This document shows, one piece after another, positions 1-8,505 of a stretch of DNA of 64,000 nt. The stretch is from Gordonia westfalica (lineage in GTDB: Bacteria > Actinomycetota > Actinomycetes > Mycobacteriales > Mycobacteriaceae). A model generated the notes under the pieces. The model had not been told where the DNA came from, ran no database searches, and saw only the letters and a list, made by a program, of their open reading frames with translations. The stretch is from the NCBI RefSeq assembly GCF_900105725.1, contig NZ_FNLM01000036.1:62001-126000 (forward strand), given 5' to 3'. The translations under genes were made by a program, and so were the position numbers. The number at the start of each line of letters is the position of its first letter. Position 1 is the first letter of the stretch.

Positions 1-1151
1 CACTGCGCTGCGCATAGTTTCTTTCCGACCCACACCTGTTGCACACCGGCAATAGTCACTACACCGGACGGCGGCACGACAGTGTCGAACTCAATGGCGG
101 AACTCGACTGATCGGCCACGGTTGGAGCTGGCCGAACGACTTCGGCTTCCGGTCGGATCTCGGCACCAACAGGCTTGCTGGGCATGGTGTCGGGATCGGT
201 GCTGCGACTGCGGAACACGCTGGCAGGGGTGGCCATGTTCAGCGACTGATGCGGTCTGCAGGTGTTGTAGGCGTGGACCCATTCGTCGATAGCCGTTTGC
301 GCGGTCTCGATGGTGTCGAAGGCGCCAGTCTCGTCGAGAAGCTCCCGGCGCAATGTGCGATGGAATCGTTCGATTTTGCCGGTCGTGGTCGGTGACCGGC
401 GTTTGGTCAACCGCGCGGTGATGCCGTACTCGCGACACGTCCGCTCGAAGAGCACCTCAACCGGCAACGGCCGCGTGTGTCTGCCGGTGAACTGGTTGCC
501 GTTGTCGGTGAGCACCTCGAACGGCACGCCCCATCGATTCATCGCCCCGACGAACGCTTCACACACGGCACTGCCACTGGGCTGCTCGAGAACCGCGGCG
601 ACGGTGACGAAGCGGGAATGGTCGTCGATGCCGGTCAACAGTTTGCATTCCCGGCCGCCAGCCAGGAACACACCTCCAACCAGGTCGAGTTGCCACAGAT
701 GCATCGGAGCTTCCCGCTCCCATCGCTTGTAGACCCGTTTATGTAGCTGCTCTTGAGGATTGACCAATCCGTTGCGTACCAGCACGCGGTGCACCGTGGC
801 CCGCGCGGGCGCGGGCGCATAAGGGTCGAGGCGTCCGAGTTCGTAGACGATGCGCCGGGCACCCCACCGCCGGTGGGTGCGTCGCATTTCGCAGATCGTC
901 GCCTCCACTTGTGGAGAGATCTGGTTCGGGCTAGTACGCGGTCGGCGAGATCGATCCGATAAACCGCCCAGACCTGATGCGGCATAGCGCTTGCGCCACG
1001 CCGTGACCGTTTGGCGAGAGACACCGTAACGGTTAGCGACCTCGATGACCGGAGCACCGTCGGCGACTTCGGTGACCGCACGGAACCTGACCTCCACACG
1101 CACCCGTGCAGCGATCTCAGCATCGGATTCAGTCTCAGCAGAGAAGGACAC
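1..1151 (-). CDS. IS481-family transposase, C-terminus beyond window edge
   Basis: DDE transposase of a single-ORF IS481-type element. Reading leftwards from a GTG at 1151 the frame stays open to base 1. The N-terminal ~100 residues form a helix-turn-helix (ANRYGVSRQTVTAWRKRY). An rve/DDE core follows (MHLWQLDLVGGVF, then GIDDHSRFVTVAAVLEQPSG, VLTDNGNQFTG and an HQSLN segment near the C-terminus). In-frame GTG codons also lie at 1160 and 1175, so the exact start is uncertain. The stop and right-hand terminal repeat lie outside the window. Family assignment rests on motifs; the element's name is unknown. Confidence 0.85.
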   Translation of the reverse strand, partial: MSFSAETESDAEIAARVRVEVRFRAVTEVADGAPVIEVANRYGVSRQTVTAWRKRYAASGLGGLSDRSRRPRTSPNQISPQVEATICEMRRTHRRWGARRIVYELGRLDPYAPAPARATVHRVLVRNGLVNPQEQLHKRVYKRWEREAPMHLWQLDLVGGVFLAGGRECKLLTGIDDHSRFVTVAAVLEQPSGSAVCEAFVGAMNRWGVPFEVLTDNGNQFTGRHTRPLPVEVLFERTCREYGITARLTKRRSPTTTGKIERFHRTLRRELLDETGAFDTIETAQTAIDEWVHAYNTCRPHQSLNMATPASVFRSRSTDPDTMPSKPVGAEIRPEAEVVRPAPTVADQSSSAIEFDTVVPPSGVVTIAGVQQVWVGKKLCAAQ

Positions 1152-1663
1152 CCCCCACACTCTGACTGCGACCACCGACAAGCGTGAGACGTCAACGATG
1201 TCCCGGCGACACGACGTCAAGCATGTCCCGAGCCCTTACACGTCAGCATCGCCAGATTCGCGAGGATGACGAGCTGGATTACGTCTGGCTGTCAAGCGAC
1301 GTCACCCCTGAGTGCGGCATGTCTCATGGAATGGGGCACTCCGGTGAAGGGGTGTTGGCCACTGCCGGAGAAGAAGCCGTAGCTGTTGGCTGAGCAAATC
1401 TGGTGCAGGACCAGATCGAGCGGACGGGGATTCAGTGGCCCCGCGGCCGCACGGGAGGCGCCATGGGCGCAGTTCTCATCGGAGGGATAGCAACATGGAG
1501 TGGCCGCGACGGCGAGCAAGCAGCGATCGGCTCCCTCTCTGCCTGACTTCGAACCATCGGCCGTCCGCGACATCGGCGGACGTTCGGCGCCGACAACTCG
1601 TCCTACTCTGACACGTTTCCTTACCAGCTAAAGCGGCTGTGGCAGAGTCGGTCATGCTCGGTG
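1152..1663. other. No recognisable gene; probable IS end and decayed DNA
   Basis: About 510 bases between the IS481 transposase and a regulator remnant. The part next to the transposase carries repeated GTC/GAC-rich words (ACGATGTCCCGGCGACACGACG and relatives), as expected for the left end of an IS481 element. Short frames exist but none has a convincing start, ribosome site or family signature. Confidence 0.4.
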
Positions 1664-2170
1664 TCAAATGTATTCGTCACGGGTGCGCGTCTTGGCTGAG
1701 GGGTAAAGATGGCGCCCGAGTCGTCCTCCCGCGCCGGCCGGCATCATCCTCGGCCCCATGTCGTATTCGGCAAGCGGGAAATTGCGGCTAGTTAACATTA
1801 ACATGGCGTGATCGTCGTCACTCGATGCGGCGAATGGCCTCGTTACGTGACGTAGCAGGCCGCCCAGATTGTCGGTCGGTCGGGCAGTTGGTGTGCGAAA
1901 ACCGTCGTCGGTGATCATGATCTCGCGGTCGAGGGTGACGACCGAAACATTCTCGTGGCGGTATCGCATGTGTGCGTCTATCAAACGTCGTTGCTGCGGT
2001 GTTGCAATGTCCCGAAGGCCCGACTGGATTCGTTCGGTGAATGCCATAACGGTGGCTAGAACGAACCGGCTGGTGTCCTCGGCGAGGCGGCAGACGTTGA
2101 GGTGTGGCTGAGAATTGCCGCGTAGGCGATGCTGGCTGACTTGTAACGACCGTGCGCTTCGGACGGGGCG
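1664..2170 (-). pseudogene. Remnant of a GAF/Fis-type (AcoR-like) transcriptional regulator
   Basis: The minus-strand frame read from about 2170 contains LNVCRLAEDTSRFVLATVM, then ERIQ, QQRRLIDAHMRYR and SVVTLDREIMITDDG. This resembles the stretch after the GAF domain of AcoR-like activators in actinobacteria (C/CRxEDxxxLxLxxV ... RxLLxAxL ... VVxLDxxxxxxN). Only this part survives: the N-terminal GAF sequence, AAA+ and Fis domains are missing, and there is no good start. An internal ATG lies at 2047. The inverted duplication cuts the remnant at 2043, so only its upstream part is repeated at 55.7 kb. Assignment is tentative. Confidence 0.35.
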
Positions 2171-2261
2171 GGCCCGGGTTACCGTATCGAAACGTTATGA
2201 ACCAGTCGCGAAATTCGTTGTGGTGTAATCAGCTGACGCCCCGATTGGGCTGGTCGAGCAT

Positions 2262-3278
2262 TCATGCGGCTGGCGGGCGTGCACGTCGAAGTCGAAACTG
2301 CGACGGGGAGCAGCCGACCCACCGAGCAAACGCATGAGAAAAGCTTGCGACGTCGCAGTACCCCAGTTCGGTAGCAATCTGGCCGATTCCGACGCCGGGA
2401 TCGAGAAGTCGGAGGATGGCGTGCTCCTGCATGAATTGCTGTCGTAGGCGGCGCAGGGTGGTGCCCTCGGCGTGTAGGTGCCGTTTGAGTGTGCTTACCG
2501 ATACCGACAGCTCTGCTGCGATCCGACTAGCGTTGACTCGAGCAGGGTCTGCATCAAACTGGGCTCGGACGCGCTGCGTGTACGAGTTGTGACGCCGCTG
2601 ATCGCAGAGCCGTCGCAGTTCGGCGGTACCGATCCGGTAGGCGACGGGATCGGAAAAGCGGCACACCTCATGAAGCGCCTCGGCTGGTATGCGAACAAAT
2701 GACGCTGGCGCATCGAAGACGACTCGATGCCCTATCTCTCCCACGTTCAGCGGCTCGGTCGGCGCCGGGCAGGTCAGGTGTAACTCTGCTGAGGACACAT
2801 CTCCTGTGAGTATTTTCACCAGACGCAGAACGGTCAGGCCCCCATAAGTGACGGCAAAGCAGTCGGTACCCGCGCTGTCGGTGCGCCCTGCGAGACCGAT
2901 GGTAAGACCACTGGCGCCATGATGAAAGTCCGCACTTAGCGCCGTCGAGATCAACGGCAGAAAACGAAGCAACTCGACGATGTCAACGACCGACCCGGCA
3001 CTGACCAGCGGCAGGCTCAGTGGACCGAAGGAGGTCAGCTGAGCGTGCTCAGCGAATGCGAGGCCCAGCCGAAACCCGTCGTGCGGCCCCATCGTCGGAT
3101 ACACGTCATGAAACCATTGCATCGGCACCTGCGCTTCTTGCGTGATCAACGTTCTGAGGTCGGTGCCCTCCTGGGCCATTATCCGACCGAATGCGCTCGT
3201 CGCCTCCGTGCCCAGCGCACCGCTGTCGAGAAGCTGTGCAAACGCCAACGGGGGCACACCGGATTCACCGAGGGTCAC
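2262..3278 (-). CDS. AraC-family regulator of the CYP153 cluster (CypR-like)
   Basis: 338 aa. The N-terminal ~200 residues form the Arabinose_bd-type sensor domain typical of OruR/CypR-like AraC proteins. The C-terminal ~100 residues carry the two helix-turn-helix units, with conserved ASRIAAELSVSVSTLKRHL and QIATELGYCDVASFSHAFARW. The GTG start at 3278 gives a divergent arrangement with the ferredoxin gene across a ~100-bp intergenic region. In Dietzia an AraC protein (CypR) in the same gene order activates CYP153 in response to n-alkanes; a similar role here is inferred. A second, identical gene lies at 54494..55510. Confidence 0.85.
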   Translation of the reverse strand: MTLGESGVPPLAFAQLLDSGALGTEATSAFGRIMAQEGTDLRTLITQEAQVPMQWFHDVYPTMGPHDGFRLGLAFAEHAQLTSFGPLSLPLVSAGSVVDIVELLRFLPLISTALSADFHHGASGLTIGLAGRTDSAGTDCFAVTYGGLTVLRLVKILTGDVSSAELHLTCPAPTEPLNVGEIGHRVVFDAPASFVRIPAEALHEVCRFSDPVAYRIGTAELRRLCDQRRHNSYTQRVRAQFDADPARVNASRIAAELSVSVSTLKRHLHAEGTTLRRLRQQFMQEHAILRLLDPGVGIGQIATELGYCDVASFSHAFARWVGCSPSQFRLRRARPPAA

Positions 3279-3378
3279 GTGAGCCAGATTAACAACAGAT
3301 TGCGACGTTCACACATGGATCGGTCGGGATCCGCACATTCACACTCAAGGGGAACCTCATACGTGCAAGGAGGTGGCC
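3279..3378. promoter_or_regulatory. Divergent AraC/ferredoxin promoter region with repeated half-sites and strong RBS
   Basis: Two direct TTCACAC words (in GTTCACACATGG and CATTCACACTCAA) lie about 30 bp apart, roughly three helical turns, a layout suited to an AraC-type activator. A strong ribosome site, AAGGAGG, ends five bases before the ferredoxin ATG at 3379 and decides that start over the GTG at 3373. The same region occurs inverted at 54394..54493. Confidence 0.5.
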
Positions 3379-3699
3379 ATGGCCACGATCACATACATCA
3401 CCCACGATGGAGACGACTACGAAGCCGATCTCGTGGAGGGGAAGTCGCTCATGCAGACCGCCGTCGACGAAGCCGTCCCCGGCATCGACGGTGATTGTGG
3501 TGGCGAAGCGGCCTGCGGTACGTGTCACGTCATTGTCGACCCGGCGTGGATCAAGACCGTCGGGCGCAGCGGCGAGGGCGAGGAAGAGATGCTGAGCATG
3601 CATCCGGAACGGGAAGGAACCTCGCGGCTGTCCTGCCAGATGATCGCGACTGAGGAGTGGGACGGCCTGACTGTTCGCCTCCCGGAATTCCAACTCTGA
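3379..3699 (+). CDS. [2Fe-2S] ferredoxin of the CYP153 system
   Basis: 106 aa, the usual length for adrenodoxin/putidaredoxin-type ferredoxins. The cluster-binding pattern is visible as CGGEAACGTC (C-x5-C-x2-C) at about residues 38-46, with the fourth cysteine in RLSCQM near residue 85. It should pass single electrons from the downstream FAD reductase to the P450. The start at 3379 is chosen from the AAGGAGG ribosome site. CYP153 follows after 25 bp, so these genes are almost certainly one transcript. Identical copy at 54073..54393. Confidence 0.93.
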   Translation: MATITYITHDGDDYEADLVEGKSLMQTAVDEAVPGIDGDCGGEAACGTCHVIVDPAWIKTVGRSGEGEEEMLSMHPEREGTSRLSCQMIATEEWDGLTVRLPEFQL

Positions 3700-3724
3700 C
3701 CCGCAACGACGAAGGAATGCAATC

Positions 3725-5116
3725 ATGAGCATCGCAGCCACCGTCGCCGAGAAGGCGCAATCAATGATCCCGATCGACCTTCAGATCCGGGGGGCGCATG
3801 TCTATGACAAGACCCGCCGAATCGTCACAAGGACCGACGGCCAGAAGATCTTCACCGAGACCCCGATCCCGCCGGTGGACGAGGTCGATCTCGCCGAAAT
3901 CGACCTGAGTAACCCGTTCCTGTATCGCCAGGGTATGTGGCGCTCGTACTTCGAGCGTGTCCGCAACGAGGCGCCGGTGCACTTCCGTTCGGAGAGCCCC
4001 TTCGGTCCGTTCTGGTCGGTCACGCGACACGCCGACATCATCGCGGTCGACAAGAATCACGAGGCGTTCTCCGCCGAACCGTTCATCATCATCGGCAGGC
4101 CCCCGCGTTTCATGGACATCGCGATGTTCATCGCGATGGATCCGCCCCGGCACGACAAGCAGCGCGCCGCAGTGCAGGGCGTGGTGGCTCCGAAGAACCT
4201 TCGTGAGATGGAGGGGCTCATCCGCGCGCGCGTCCGCGAAGTCCTCGACGGCCTCCCACTCAACGAGCCGTTTGACTGGGTCCAGACTGTGTCGATCGAA
4301 CTCACTGCACGCATGCTCGCGACGCTACTTGACTTCCCTTACGACAAGCGGCACAAGCTGGTCGAATGGTCCGACCTCGCGACCTCGATGGAGCAGGCCA
4401 ACGGCGGCCCCTCGGACAACGACAGGGTCTTCCGTGAGATGGTCGCGATGGCGCAAGGCCTGAGTTCGCTGTGGCGGGACAAGGCGGCACGTACCGTGGC
4501 CGGCGAAGAGCCTGGCTTCGACCTCATCACCATGCTGCAAAGCAACGAGGACACCAAGAACCTCCTCGACGATCGCCCCATGGAGTTCCTCGGTAACCTC
4601 GTGCTGCTGATCGTCGGCGGCAATGACACGACCCGCAACTCCATGAGCGGCGGAGTGCTGGCCCTCAACGAATACCCCGAGCAGTTCGAGAAGCTCAAGG
4701 CCAACCCCGACCTCATCCCCAACGCGGTGTCGGAGATCATCCGCTGGCAGACCCCTCTTGCTTACATGCGCAGGGTCGCCAAGAAGGACGTCATGCTCGG
4801 CGGCCAGTTCATCCGCAAGGGTGACAAGGTGGTGATGTGGTACGCCTCGGGCAACCGAGACGAGCGCGTCTTCGAGCGTCCAGACGAGCTCATCATCGAC
4901 CGGGCCAACGCCCGCAACCACATCGCGTTCGGTTTCGGTGTACACCGCTGCATGGGCAACCGGCTCGCCGAGCTCCAGCTACGCATCCTGTGGGAGGAGC
5001 TCCTCCCTCGCTTCGACAACATCGAGGTGGTGGGTGAGCCGGAGTACGTGCAATCGAACTTTGTCCGTGGGATCAGCAAGATGATGGTTCGCCTGACCCC
5101 CAAGGGGGAAATGTGA
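3725..5116 (+). CDS. cyp153: Cytochrome P450, CYP153 family (alkane terminal hydroxylase)
   Basis: 463 aa. CYP153 enzymes hydroxylate the terminal carbon of medium-chain n-alkanes and fatty acids. Visible motifs are the I-helix oxygen-activation segment GGNDTTRNSMSGG, the ExxR motif in SEIIR, and the heme-ligand loop FGFGVHRCMGNRLAE, whose Cys is the axial ligand. The long N-terminal extension (IDLQIRGAHVYDKTRRI) and the LALNEYPEQFEKLKANPDLI region are typical of CYP153. A GAAGGA ribosome site precedes the ATG. The stop overlaps the reductase GTG. The order AraC, ferredoxin, CYP153, reductase matches known alkane clusters. Identical copy at 52656..54047. Confidence 0.93.
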   Translation: MSIAATVAEKAQSMIPIDLQIRGAHVYDKTRRIVTRTDGQKIFTETPIPPVDEVDLAEIDLSNPFLYRQGMWRSYFERVRNEAPVHFRSESPFGPFWSVTRHADIIAVDKNHEAFSAEPFIIIGRPPRFMDIAMFIAMDPPRHDKQRAAVQGVVAPKNLREMEGLIRARVREVLDGLPLNEPFDWVQTVSIELTARMLATLLDFPYDKRHKLVEWSDLATSMEQANGGPSDNDRVFREMVAMAQGLSSLWRDKAARTVAGEEPGFDLITMLQSNEDTKNLLDDRPMEFLGNLVLLIVGGNDTTRNSMSGGVLALNEYPEQFEKLKANPDLIPNAVSEIIRWQTPLAYMRRVAKKDVMLGGQFIRKGDKVVMWYASGNRDERVFERPDELIIDRANARNHIAFGFGVHRCMGNRLAELQLRILWEELLPRFDNIEVVGEPEYVQSNFVRGISKMMVRLTPKGEM

Positions 5117-6312
5117 CGGCTGATCAGGTCGTCATCCTCGGCGCGAGCCACGCCGGCGTCCAACTCGCGGGCGCTCTCCGAAAGGAGAAATGGGCCGGGG
5201 ATGTCTTGCTGATCGGCGACGAGGGCAGGCTCCCCTACCAGCGTCCACCGCTGTCCAAGGCATACCTGGCAGGTGCATCACAGCTTGATGACTGCGCGAT
5301 CCGCGGACGTCAGTTCTACGACAAGCAGCGGATCGAGCTCGTGGACGGAACGGCGACGGCGATCAACCGTTCCGCGCACACCGTCACCCTCAACAGTGGA
5401 GACGTGGTGTCTTACGCCACGCTGGCACTGTGCACCGGCGCGCGCGCCCGCGCGCTGACCGTTCCGGGCGCCGAGTTGACGGGCGTCCACTACTTGCGCA
5501 CCGCCACCGACGTCGAGGCCATCCGTGCCGCGGTGGTGCCAGGTTGCCGGGCCGTCATCGTCGGCGGCGGCTATATCGGCCTGGAGACGGCCGCCTCACT
5601 TCGAGCTCAGGGTGTGGACGTCACTGTTCTCGAGGCTGCGGAACGCGTGCTCGAGCGGGTGACCGCGCCGGTGGTCTCGAGGTTTTTCGACCGTACCCAC
5701 CGGACCGAGGGTGTCGATGTTCGCACCAGCGCGTTGGTCGAGGGTTTTCGCGGGGAGGGGCGAGTCGAAGAGGTGGTGCTCGCCGACGGTGAGACCCTGG
5801 CCGCGGACCTCGTCATCGTCGGTGTCGGCATCATTCCCAACACGGATCTCGCGGTCGCCGCGGGCCTCGAGGTTGACGACGGAGTCATCGTCGACGACCA
5901 TGCACGCACCAGCGACCCCGACATCGTCGCCGCCGGCGACTGCGTCAACCAACGGATCGCACGGTACGACAGGCGCGTCCGCCTCGAATGTGTGGCGGCC
6001 GCCACCGAGCAGGCCAAGGTCGCGGCAGCGACCATCTGCGGCAACGAAGCCGGTCTCACCGCGCTGCCTTGGTTCTGGTCCGATCAATACGATCTGAAGC
6101 TGCAGATCGCCGGGCTCAACACCGGGTACGACGAGGTACTGGTCAGCGGTGACCCTGACCACGACCGTGACTTCACCTGTTACTACTTCAACGACGGCGA
6201 GCTGATCGCCGCGGACTGCGTCAACAGACCCAAGGATTTCATGAACGCGAAGCGTACGATCGCACAGCGTTCGTCGCTCGACAGGTCCGAACTGATCGGA
6301 GCCACACCATGA
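5113..6312 (+). CDS. FAD-dependent ferredoxin reductase of the CYP153 system
   Basis: 399 aa, pyridine-nucleotide-disulphide oxidoreductase family of the rhodocoxin/putidaredoxin reductase type. The N-terminal FAD site is VVILGASHAGVQLAGALR (residues ~5-22), the NAD(P)H Rossmann site is AVIVGGGYIGLETAASLR (~residues 145-162), and the second FAD motif is DIVAAGDCVN (~residues 270-280). It transfers electrons from NAD(P)H to the ferredoxin. The GTG start overlaps the P450 stop (GTGA), and its own stop overlaps the next ATG (ATGA), indicating translational coupling. Identical copy at 51460..52659. Confidence 0.92.
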   Translation: MTADQVVILGASHAGVQLAGALRKEKWAGDVLLIGDEGRLPYQRPPLSKAYLAGASQLDDCAIRGRQFYDKQRIELVDGTATAINRSAHTVTLNSGDVVSYATLALCTGARARALTVPGAELTGVHYLRTATDVEAIRAAVVPGCRAVIVGGGYIGLETAASLRAQGVDVTVLEAAERVLERVTAPVVSRFFDRTHRTEGVDVRTSALVEGFRGEGRVEEVVLADGETLAADLVIVGVGIIPNTDLAVAAGLEVDDGVIVDDHARTSDPDIVAAGDCVNQRIARYDRRVRLECVAAATEQAKVAAATICGNEAGLTALPWFWSDQYDLKLQIAGLNTGYDEVLVSGDPDHDRDFTCYYFNDGELIAADCVNRPKDFMNAKRTIAQRSSLDRSELIGATP

Positions 6313-6983
6313 CCACATCACCCGCGGCAGCGGAAAGGCCGGCGGCGGCGCTCACAGCATCGACCTTCCTCGACATCCATCACGCGACCGTGCAGGCCTT
6401 CACCCAAGACGCGGTCGGCGACGCGGACACCGATCGCGAGAAGGCGCGGCGCCTCTTCGCCGCAGTCCGAGACCAGATCCGTTACGACCCCTACACCGTC
6501 TCTGACAAGCCCGATCATTACCGGGCCAGCCATGTCATCGAGTCCGGACGTGGGTACTGCGTACCCAAAGCGGTCGTACTGACAGCCGCGTTCCGCGCGG
6601 CAAACATACCGGCCCGGCTCGGCTTCGCTGATGTACGCAATCATCTGCAGACCGACGCGCTGCGCGAACTCATGGGAACCGACGTCTTCGTATATCACGG
6701 ATACAGCCACGTCTACATCGAGGGGCGCTGGTTGAAAGCTACACCCGCGTTCAACATTGAATTGTGCACTCGATTCGGGGTCCCACCTATCGACTTCACC
6801 GGCGATCGCGACGCGTTGTTTCACGCGCACGCGGCGGACGGCTCCGCGCACATGGAGTACGTGCACGAACGCGGCGTCTACAACGACTTGCCCCTCGAGG
6901 AAATCCTGGCGGGCCTGCGGCATGCCTACGGCCCTCTGATCTTCTCGGGACGGCCAGCTCCGTCCGACGCATTCCGCGCATAG
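6309..6983 (+). CDS. Transglutaminase-like (papain-fold) protein
   Basis: 224 aa. The core is ESGRGYCVPKAVVLTAAFRAANIPARLG (nucleophile Cys at about residue 81), then YHGYSHVYIEGRWLKATPAFN with the His of a Cys-His pair. The usual third-position Asp is not obvious in WLKATPAFN. No signal peptide is visible, so it is probably cytoplasmic. It overlaps the reductase gene by four bases and so is part of the CYP153 operon, a partner not expected for alkane hydroxylation. Substrate unknown: peptide or amide hydrolysis or acyl transfer are possible. Identical copy at 50789..51463. Confidence 0.75.
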   Translation: MTTSPAAAERPAAALTASTFLDIHHATVQAFTQDAVGDADTDREKARRLFAAVRDQIRYDPYTVSDKPDHYRASHVIESGRGYCVPKAVVLTAAFRAANIPARLGFADVRNHLQTDALRELMGTDVFVYHGYSHVYIEGRWLKATPAFNIELCTRFGVPPIDFTGDRDALFHAHAADGSAHMEYVHERGVYNDLPLEEILAGLRHAYGPLIFSGRPAPSDAFRA

Positions 6984-6992
6984 TGTGCGCTC

Positions 6993-7008
6993 CGGCGGGC
7001 TACCGCCG
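6993..7008 (+). promoter_or_regulatory. GC hairpin between transglutaminase-like and BtrH-like genes
   Basis: Inverted repeat CGGCGG-GCTA-CCGCCG just after the transglutaminase-like stop. There is no following T-run, so it is a weak terminator or processing hairpin at best. The next gene begins 90 bp downstream and may be partly uncoupled from the CYP153 operon. Confidence 0.3.
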
Positions 7009-7097
7009 CAGGTTACTGCCCGCTCGAACACCCGTGCCACCACCTGTCGGCCAGATCCCGTCGCACAGTGTCCACCACCACTAGGGAGACCATGACA

Positions 7098-8156
7098 ATG
7101 TCCGAGTCATTGCTCGACACCTATCCACACCGAATGGGCGGCCATTGCGGCTCCAGCGCGATGCGCGACTTGATGGAGTGGTCGGGACTAGGCTTCGACG
7201 GGCCACCGAACGAGGGTCTGGTGTTCGCTCTGGGCGGAGCACTCTCGCTCACGTATGTTCGCACCGACGCCCTCGTGCCGCCGTTGTATCTGGTAGGACG
7301 TGGTCCTGACTTCGAGATGGACCTCCCCCGCCGTCTCGGCGCTACGGTGGAGGTCCGGTCCACCGACGATCCCCAGCTAGGGTGGGATCTCGTCCGCGAC
7401 GAACTCGACCGCGGCCGGCCCGCGCTCGTGTGGGCCGAAATTGCTGAATTGCCCTACCTGCGCGTTCAGTTGCGCATGAGTCGCCACGATATCGTCATAG
7501 TGGGCTACGACAGCGACGCAGAAATCGCTTACGTCGCAGACAACGATCGCGTCGAAATTCAACAGGTTCCCTTCGACGCGCTGGCGCGAGCCCGACGCTC
7601 GATGACCTTCCCCGAGCCGACCCGACATACGCTCTTCCGCATTGACTGGCCCGAGGCGCTACCGTCAATCGCCGTCGTGGCTGCGGAGGCGTTCGCGCAA
7701 TCTGCGGCATGCATGCGCGCGCCCGCAGGATCCACGATCGCCGGCCCTGTCGAACACTCGGGGACACACGGAATAGACGCAGCCCTAGCACTATCCTCTG
7801 ACGTGGTGCTCTGGCATGAGCTGCCCTCCGACGTGCTCGAAGTCCACCTATTCAGTCTTGGTGCATTCATCGAGAAGGCAGGTACGGGTGGTGGCCTGTT
7901 CCGACGACTACTCGCGTGTGGCTGCGACGAGATCGCCCGACTGACCGGCGATGCTGCAACCAGCGACCTTGCCAGAGATGCTCACCGAGCGGCTGCAGCA
8001 TGGACATCAGTCGCTCAGGCGGCCGTACACAAGGGCTCGACCGCTGCTACCCGGCTCGACCACGTCATCGAGGCCGCGGCGGTTCTAACTGACACTGAGT
8101 CGAGCCTTGCCACCTCACTGGACTCCGCCGCCAGATCCCTAAGGTCCGCCGTTTAG
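7098..8156 (+). CDS. BtrH_N / DUF4872 domain protein
   Basis: 352 aa. The N-terminal half has the BtrH_N signature GGHCGSSAMRDLM (Cys near residue 18) and GLVFALGGALSLTYVR. BtrH itself moves an acyl group from a carrier protein during butirosin biosynthesis using a papain-like fold. The middle (DIVIVGYDSDAEIAYVADND) and Ala-rich helical C-terminus fit DUF4872. ATG codons exist at 7092 and 7098; GGGAG at 7084-7088 is spaced better for 7098. The preceding transglutaminase-like gene has a related papain-type fold. The inverted repeat ends inside this gene at 7176, so only its first ~26 codons recur at 50.6 kb. Function unknown; acyl or amide transfer is an inference. Confidence 0.7.
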   Translation: MSESLLDTYPHRMGGHCGSSAMRDLMEWSGLGFDGPPNEGLVFALGGALSLTYVRTDALVPPLYLVGRGPDFEMDLPRRLGATVEVRSTDDPQLGWDLVRDELDRGRPALVWAEIAELPYLRVQLRMSRHDIVIVGYDSDAEIAYVADNDRVEIQQVPFDALARARRSMTFPEPTRHTLFRIDWPEALPSIAVVAAEAFAQSAACMRAPAGSTIAGPVEHSGTHGIDAALALSSDVVLWHELPSDVLEVHLFSLGAFIEKAGTGGGLFRRLLACGCDEIARLTGDAATSDLARDAHRAAAAWTSVAQAAVHKGSTAATRLDHVIEAAAVLTDTESSLATSLDSAARSLRSAV

Positions 8157-8505
8157 AAGAACTGCCAGCACCGCATCGGTGAGTGGCTGGCCCTAGCCCG
8201 GCCCTTTCGCATCTGGATCGACTGAGGTGGGTCGCTACCGGAGTCCGACGGGGTGAACCACGAGATCGTGGGCATCAGTTCCTACGAGTTGATTCGGTCC
8301 TACTGGTCGCGCCAGACCTGGGGCCTGACTGGCTCGCCGGCTTCATCACCGGGGGCGACGTGATGACACTAGATCAGGTGGTAGACGACGAGTCGTTCGA
8401 CCCGCCCATCCGACACTTGGACAAGTGCTCCTCGCGATAAGGAACACAGTTGTGATCAAATACTGAGGGCGGAGACTGGGGCGGCACCGTCTCTCGCGAG
8501 CGGGA
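8157..8505. other. Intergenic region, no recognisable gene
   Basis: About 350 bases between convergent genes. Open frames such as 8183..8440 lack a family signature and a convincing ribosome site. No terminator with a T-run was found, though some element should separate the convergent BtrH-like and TetR genes. Confidence 0.4.

Larger units (their letters stand above)
2043..7176. repeat. Large inverted repeat, left copy (5134 bp)
   Basis: Matches 50596..55729 in opposite orientation; position p corresponds to 57772 minus p. All translated frames compared (AraC, ferredoxin, CYP153, reductase, transglutaminase and several shadow frames) are identical, so the copies are identical or nearly so. 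This copy looks ancestral: the gene crossing its right end (BtrH_N/DUF4872) is whole and the remnant crossing its left end continues. In the other copy both are cut exactly at the boundary. Confidence 0.95.
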
